Origin: Polyangium jinanense
GTDB taxonomy: Bacteria > Myxococcota > Polyangia > Polyangiales > Polyangiaceae
Assembly (NCBI RefSeq): GCF_028435365.1
Contig: NZ_JAGTJJ010000001.1
Span: forward strand, 744,001-808,000
DNA: 64,000 nucleotides
Direction of reading: 5' to 3'
Position numbers and translations under genes: made by a program. This document shows positions 62,178 through 64,000 of the stretch, piece after piece. Numbering within the stretch: the first letter of the stretch is position 1; each line of letters starts with the position of its first letter. Below the pieces are notes generated by a model. The model saw only the letters and a list, made by a program, of their open reading frames with translations, was not told where the DNA came from and made no database searches.

Positions 62178-62657
62178 TCAGACGCCGCCGCGCGTACGCG
62201 CCTCGCGCTCGAGCTGCTCCTGGTACTCCACGCTGAAGCGCGCCCATGGCCGCGAGCGCAGCCGCGGGAAGCCAATCGGCTCGCCCGTGCCCTCGCACAG
62301 GCCGTACGTGCCGTCCCTGAACTTCGCGAGCGCGCGATCGATCTCCGAGAGGAGCTGCACGTCGCGTTCGAGCAGGCGCGAGGCCATCGCCGTCGCGCCC
62401 TCGATGTTCGCCTCGTCCATCTCGTCGCCGACCTCGCGCCCGGTGTCGCGTTCTTGCTCCTGGCGCGTCTCGATGCTCGCCAGGATCTCCGCGCGCTTCG
62501 TCTCGAGCAAGGTGCGCAGCTCGTCGCGCTGCTCGGGCGTGAGCTCCGGCTCTTCGTCGATCGACTCGGGGTTCAGCGCGCCCGCGCGCGTCGCAGGCCT
62601 CGCAGCGGGTCCCCGCGGCGCGATGCTCCCGATCCCTACTCCCTTTCGAGCGTCCAT
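62178..62657 (-). CDS. DksA/TraR-like protein lacking the zinc cysteines
   Basis: A 159-aa protein. Coiled-coil part: ELTPEQRDELRTLLETKRAEILASIETR and TAMASRLLERDVQLLSEIDRALAKFRDGTYGLCEGTGEPIGFPRLRSRPWARFSVEYQEQLE. The DksA/TraR C4 region normally reads C-x2-C then C-x2-C; here only one Cys (GLCEGTG) remains and the second pair is SVEY. The fold may be held without zinc. It probably binds RNA polymerase's secondary channel as DksA does. ATG 62657 is used; upstream in-frame ATGs give Arg-rich, unlikely extensions. Confidence 0.8.
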   Translation of the reverse strand: MDARKGVGIGSIAPRGPAARPATRAGALNPESIDEEPELTPEQRDELRTLLETKRAEILASIETRQEQERDTGREVGDEMDEANIEGATAMASRLLERDVQLLSEIDRALAKFRDGTYGLCEGTGEPIGFPRLRSRPWARFSVEYQEQLEREARTRGGV

Positions 62658-62765
62658 GGTCCCCTTTGTCGTTCGGCGAATGTTTTCCGGACGAACGGCA
62701 AGGGACATGCCCCTCGCCCTGCGCACGAATCGCACGTCACGCCGAAGACCGAGAGCCTAGCAGGC

Positions 62766-64000
62766 TCAGCGGCGCGCGCCGCTCACACCGAGCGTCTTGA
62801 TGAGCCAGCCGATGTCCTCGAAGGCCGCCTTCGAAGCCGTGACAGCAAGCTCACCGCGCGGTGCGTCCACGGTGCCCGTCGAGCTCGACGTGACGAAGAT
62901 GGGCGTTTCGCCCTGGTGCGGCATCGTCGAGACGGCGCGAATCAGCTGCTGGACGCGAGCATCCTCGCGCGGGCCGAACACGTCCTTCATGCGGTCCAGG
63001 CTCTTGACCAGCGGGCCCATCGAGAGGAAGCCGGAGCCCATGTGGGTGCCGCGACGGAGCGGCTCGAGATCCGTGCGCGACGCGATCGTCCCCGCGTCGG
63101 GCGCGCCGGTTTTCACCGCGAGCAGGCGCTTGACGAGCCCGTCGGGCTTACCGCCCCCGACGGCGAGCCACGTGCGCGACTTGCCGTCGGTCATGAGCAG
63201 GACGTGCACCTCGACGCTGACGAGAGCCTTCTGCGGGGCGCTCTTGTCGAGCAACGCCGCCGGGACGTTCTCGATCTTGATCGACAGATCCAGCGAGTCG
63301 GGCCCGAGGGCCGCGGGGCCCGGGCCGACCTTCACCTTGGGGAGCGCCTTCGAGAGCTCCGGCCCGAGCTCCTTGCGCAGCGGATCCTGAAAACCCTTGC
63401 GGTTGTAGACGTCCGCGATCTTGCGGAGCTGCTTTGCGAGGTTCGCCGAGCCCTCCTCGTAACCGGCGAGGCCCCAGCCGATCCAGCCGTTCACGAGGGC
63501 CTCGGCCTCTTGCTGCGGGGTGCGCGTGCCCTTGACCTCCGCGACCTCCACGCGGCCGCTCGCCGTGACCGTCTCGACGTCCTTGCCCATGGGCCAGTCG
63601 AAGAGCTCGCCGACCGCGCGATGATCGGCCTCGGAGCCGACGTTCACCTTCGCGAGGATGCCTTCGACGAGGAGGCGCGCCGTGCGCAGGATCGGCTGGA
63701 AGCGCTTCGGGTCGGAGCCGCGGCCGTAGAAGACGGACGCGCTGTCCTTGGGCGCGCGCCAGAAGATCGCGGGCGGCGGGCCGGCTCGCTCCGGGCGCTC
63801 GCCCATGAGGCCGCTCACCCAGGAGTTTTTCCCGCGCATCGCGAGCGAGGCGCTCGCGCGCAGGCACGTGGCCGGATCCATGGAGACGTCGAGCGTGAGT
63901 TTGTCCGCGTCCTGCGCGAAGGCGACGATCTCGTCCGCGAGGCCCGTGGCCGCGTCGACGATCGCACGGTCGAACTTGGGCTCGCCAATGGCGAGCTCGG
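62766..64000 (-). CDS. hypothetical protein, 5' end outside the window
   Basis: An incomplete gene; the open frame continues to the right edge, giving 411 aa without a start. A methionine inside (63881) begins MDPATCLRASASL, but coding sequence clearly continues upstream (FDRAIVDAATGLADEIVAFAQDADKLTLDV). The visible part is alpha/beta with repeated long helices and strands; DSLDLSIKIENVPAALLDKS and KALVSVEVHVLLMTDGKSRTWLAVGGG hint at a beta-sheet domain, and no membrane segment is seen. No family is recognised. It is oriented like the DksA-like gene and ends 109 bp from it. Confidence 0.65.
   Translation of the reverse strand, partial: ELAIGEPKFDRAIVDAATGLADEIVAFAQDADKLTLDVSMDPATCLRASASLAMRGKNSWVSGLMGERPERAGPPPAIFWRAPKDSASVFYGRGSDPKRFQPILRTARLLVEGILAKVNVGSEADHRAVGELFDWPMGKDVETVTASGRVEVAEVKGTRTPQQEAEALVNGWIGWGLAGYEEGSANLAKQLRKIADVYNRKGFQDPLRKELGPELSKALPKVKVGPGPAALGPDSLDLSIKIENVPAALLDKSAPQKALVSVEVHVLLMTDGKSRTWLAVGGGKPDGLVKRLLAVKTGAPDAGTIASRTDLEPLRRGTHMGSGFLSMGPLVKSLDRMKDVFGPREDARVQQLIRAVSTMPHQGETPIFVTSSSTGTVDAPRGELAVTASKAAFEDIGWLIKTLGVSGARR

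Overview
The window is very GC-rich DNA with dense, short-spaced genes and a large share of lipoproteins carrying Gly/Ser-rich linkers. It also has two Ser/Thr protein kinases, a kinase-linked sigma factor, a DUF1592/DUF1552 pair, an FG-GAP protein with Cys-rich repeats, and many proteins without recognised function. This combination points to a myxobacterium, most likely Polyangiales (Polyangium/Sorangium-like). That assignment is inference from gene style; there is no rRNA or other marker in the window. I found no tRNA, rRNA, CRISPR array or complete insertion sequence.

Layout. 1-6.5 kb: metabolic genes (nitronate monooxygenase, COQ4-like protein, SnoaL-like protein, PPOX-fold oxidase), a membrane protein and a DraRnl-type RNA ligase. 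6.5-11.7 kb: leftward operon DUF2760 - Hsp70 - long Hsp70. 11.8-13.6 kb: a perfect 34-bp inverted repeat, then a less GC-rich two-gene cassette (AAA ATPase plus a 166-aa partner) that looks like an acquired defence-type module. 13.7-20.5 kb: small lipoproteins including a tandem Cys-rich pair, a Fur-family regulator, a DUF4139 lipoprotein with an OmpA-like insert, a run of hairpins, and two membrane proteins.

20.6-34.4 kb is the centrepiece: a type VI secretion (T6SS) tip and effector island. It encodes VgrG, PAAR, an FHA-DUF4123 adaptor, a small helical protein, a Tle1-type phospholipase (DUF2235), a second VgrG with a C-terminal extension, a HEAT-like protein, a peptidoglycan endopeptidase-like effector, a META-domain exported protein, a DUF2169 protein and a repeat protein. 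The VgrG extension aligns by eye with the CD38/ADP-ribosyl cyclase family, with all four active-site residues in place, so it is probably an NAD-consuming toxin. Its probable immunity gene overlaps it by 4 bp. No T6SS sheath, baseplate or ClpV genes are present, so the apparatus must be encoded elsewhere.

34.5-45 kb: lipoproteins around a 21-bp repeat array, a homocysteine methyltransferase-MTHFR fusion, a large FG-GAP/Cys-repeat surface protein, a sulfatase-modifying-factor-like protein and a macrodomain protein. 44.3-48.6 kb: sigma factor, lipoprotein and membrane kinase whose N-terminus carries an anti-sigma zinc motif. 48.7-64 kb: dienelactone hydrolase, cytochrome-like lipoprotein, cytosolic kinase, DUF2383 protein, peptide deformylase, VWA lipoprotein, HNH protein, uncharacterised genes, TetR regulator, the DUF1592/DUF1552 pair, a DUF3105 lipoprotein, a Cys-poor DksA/TraR-like protein and a gene running off the right edge.
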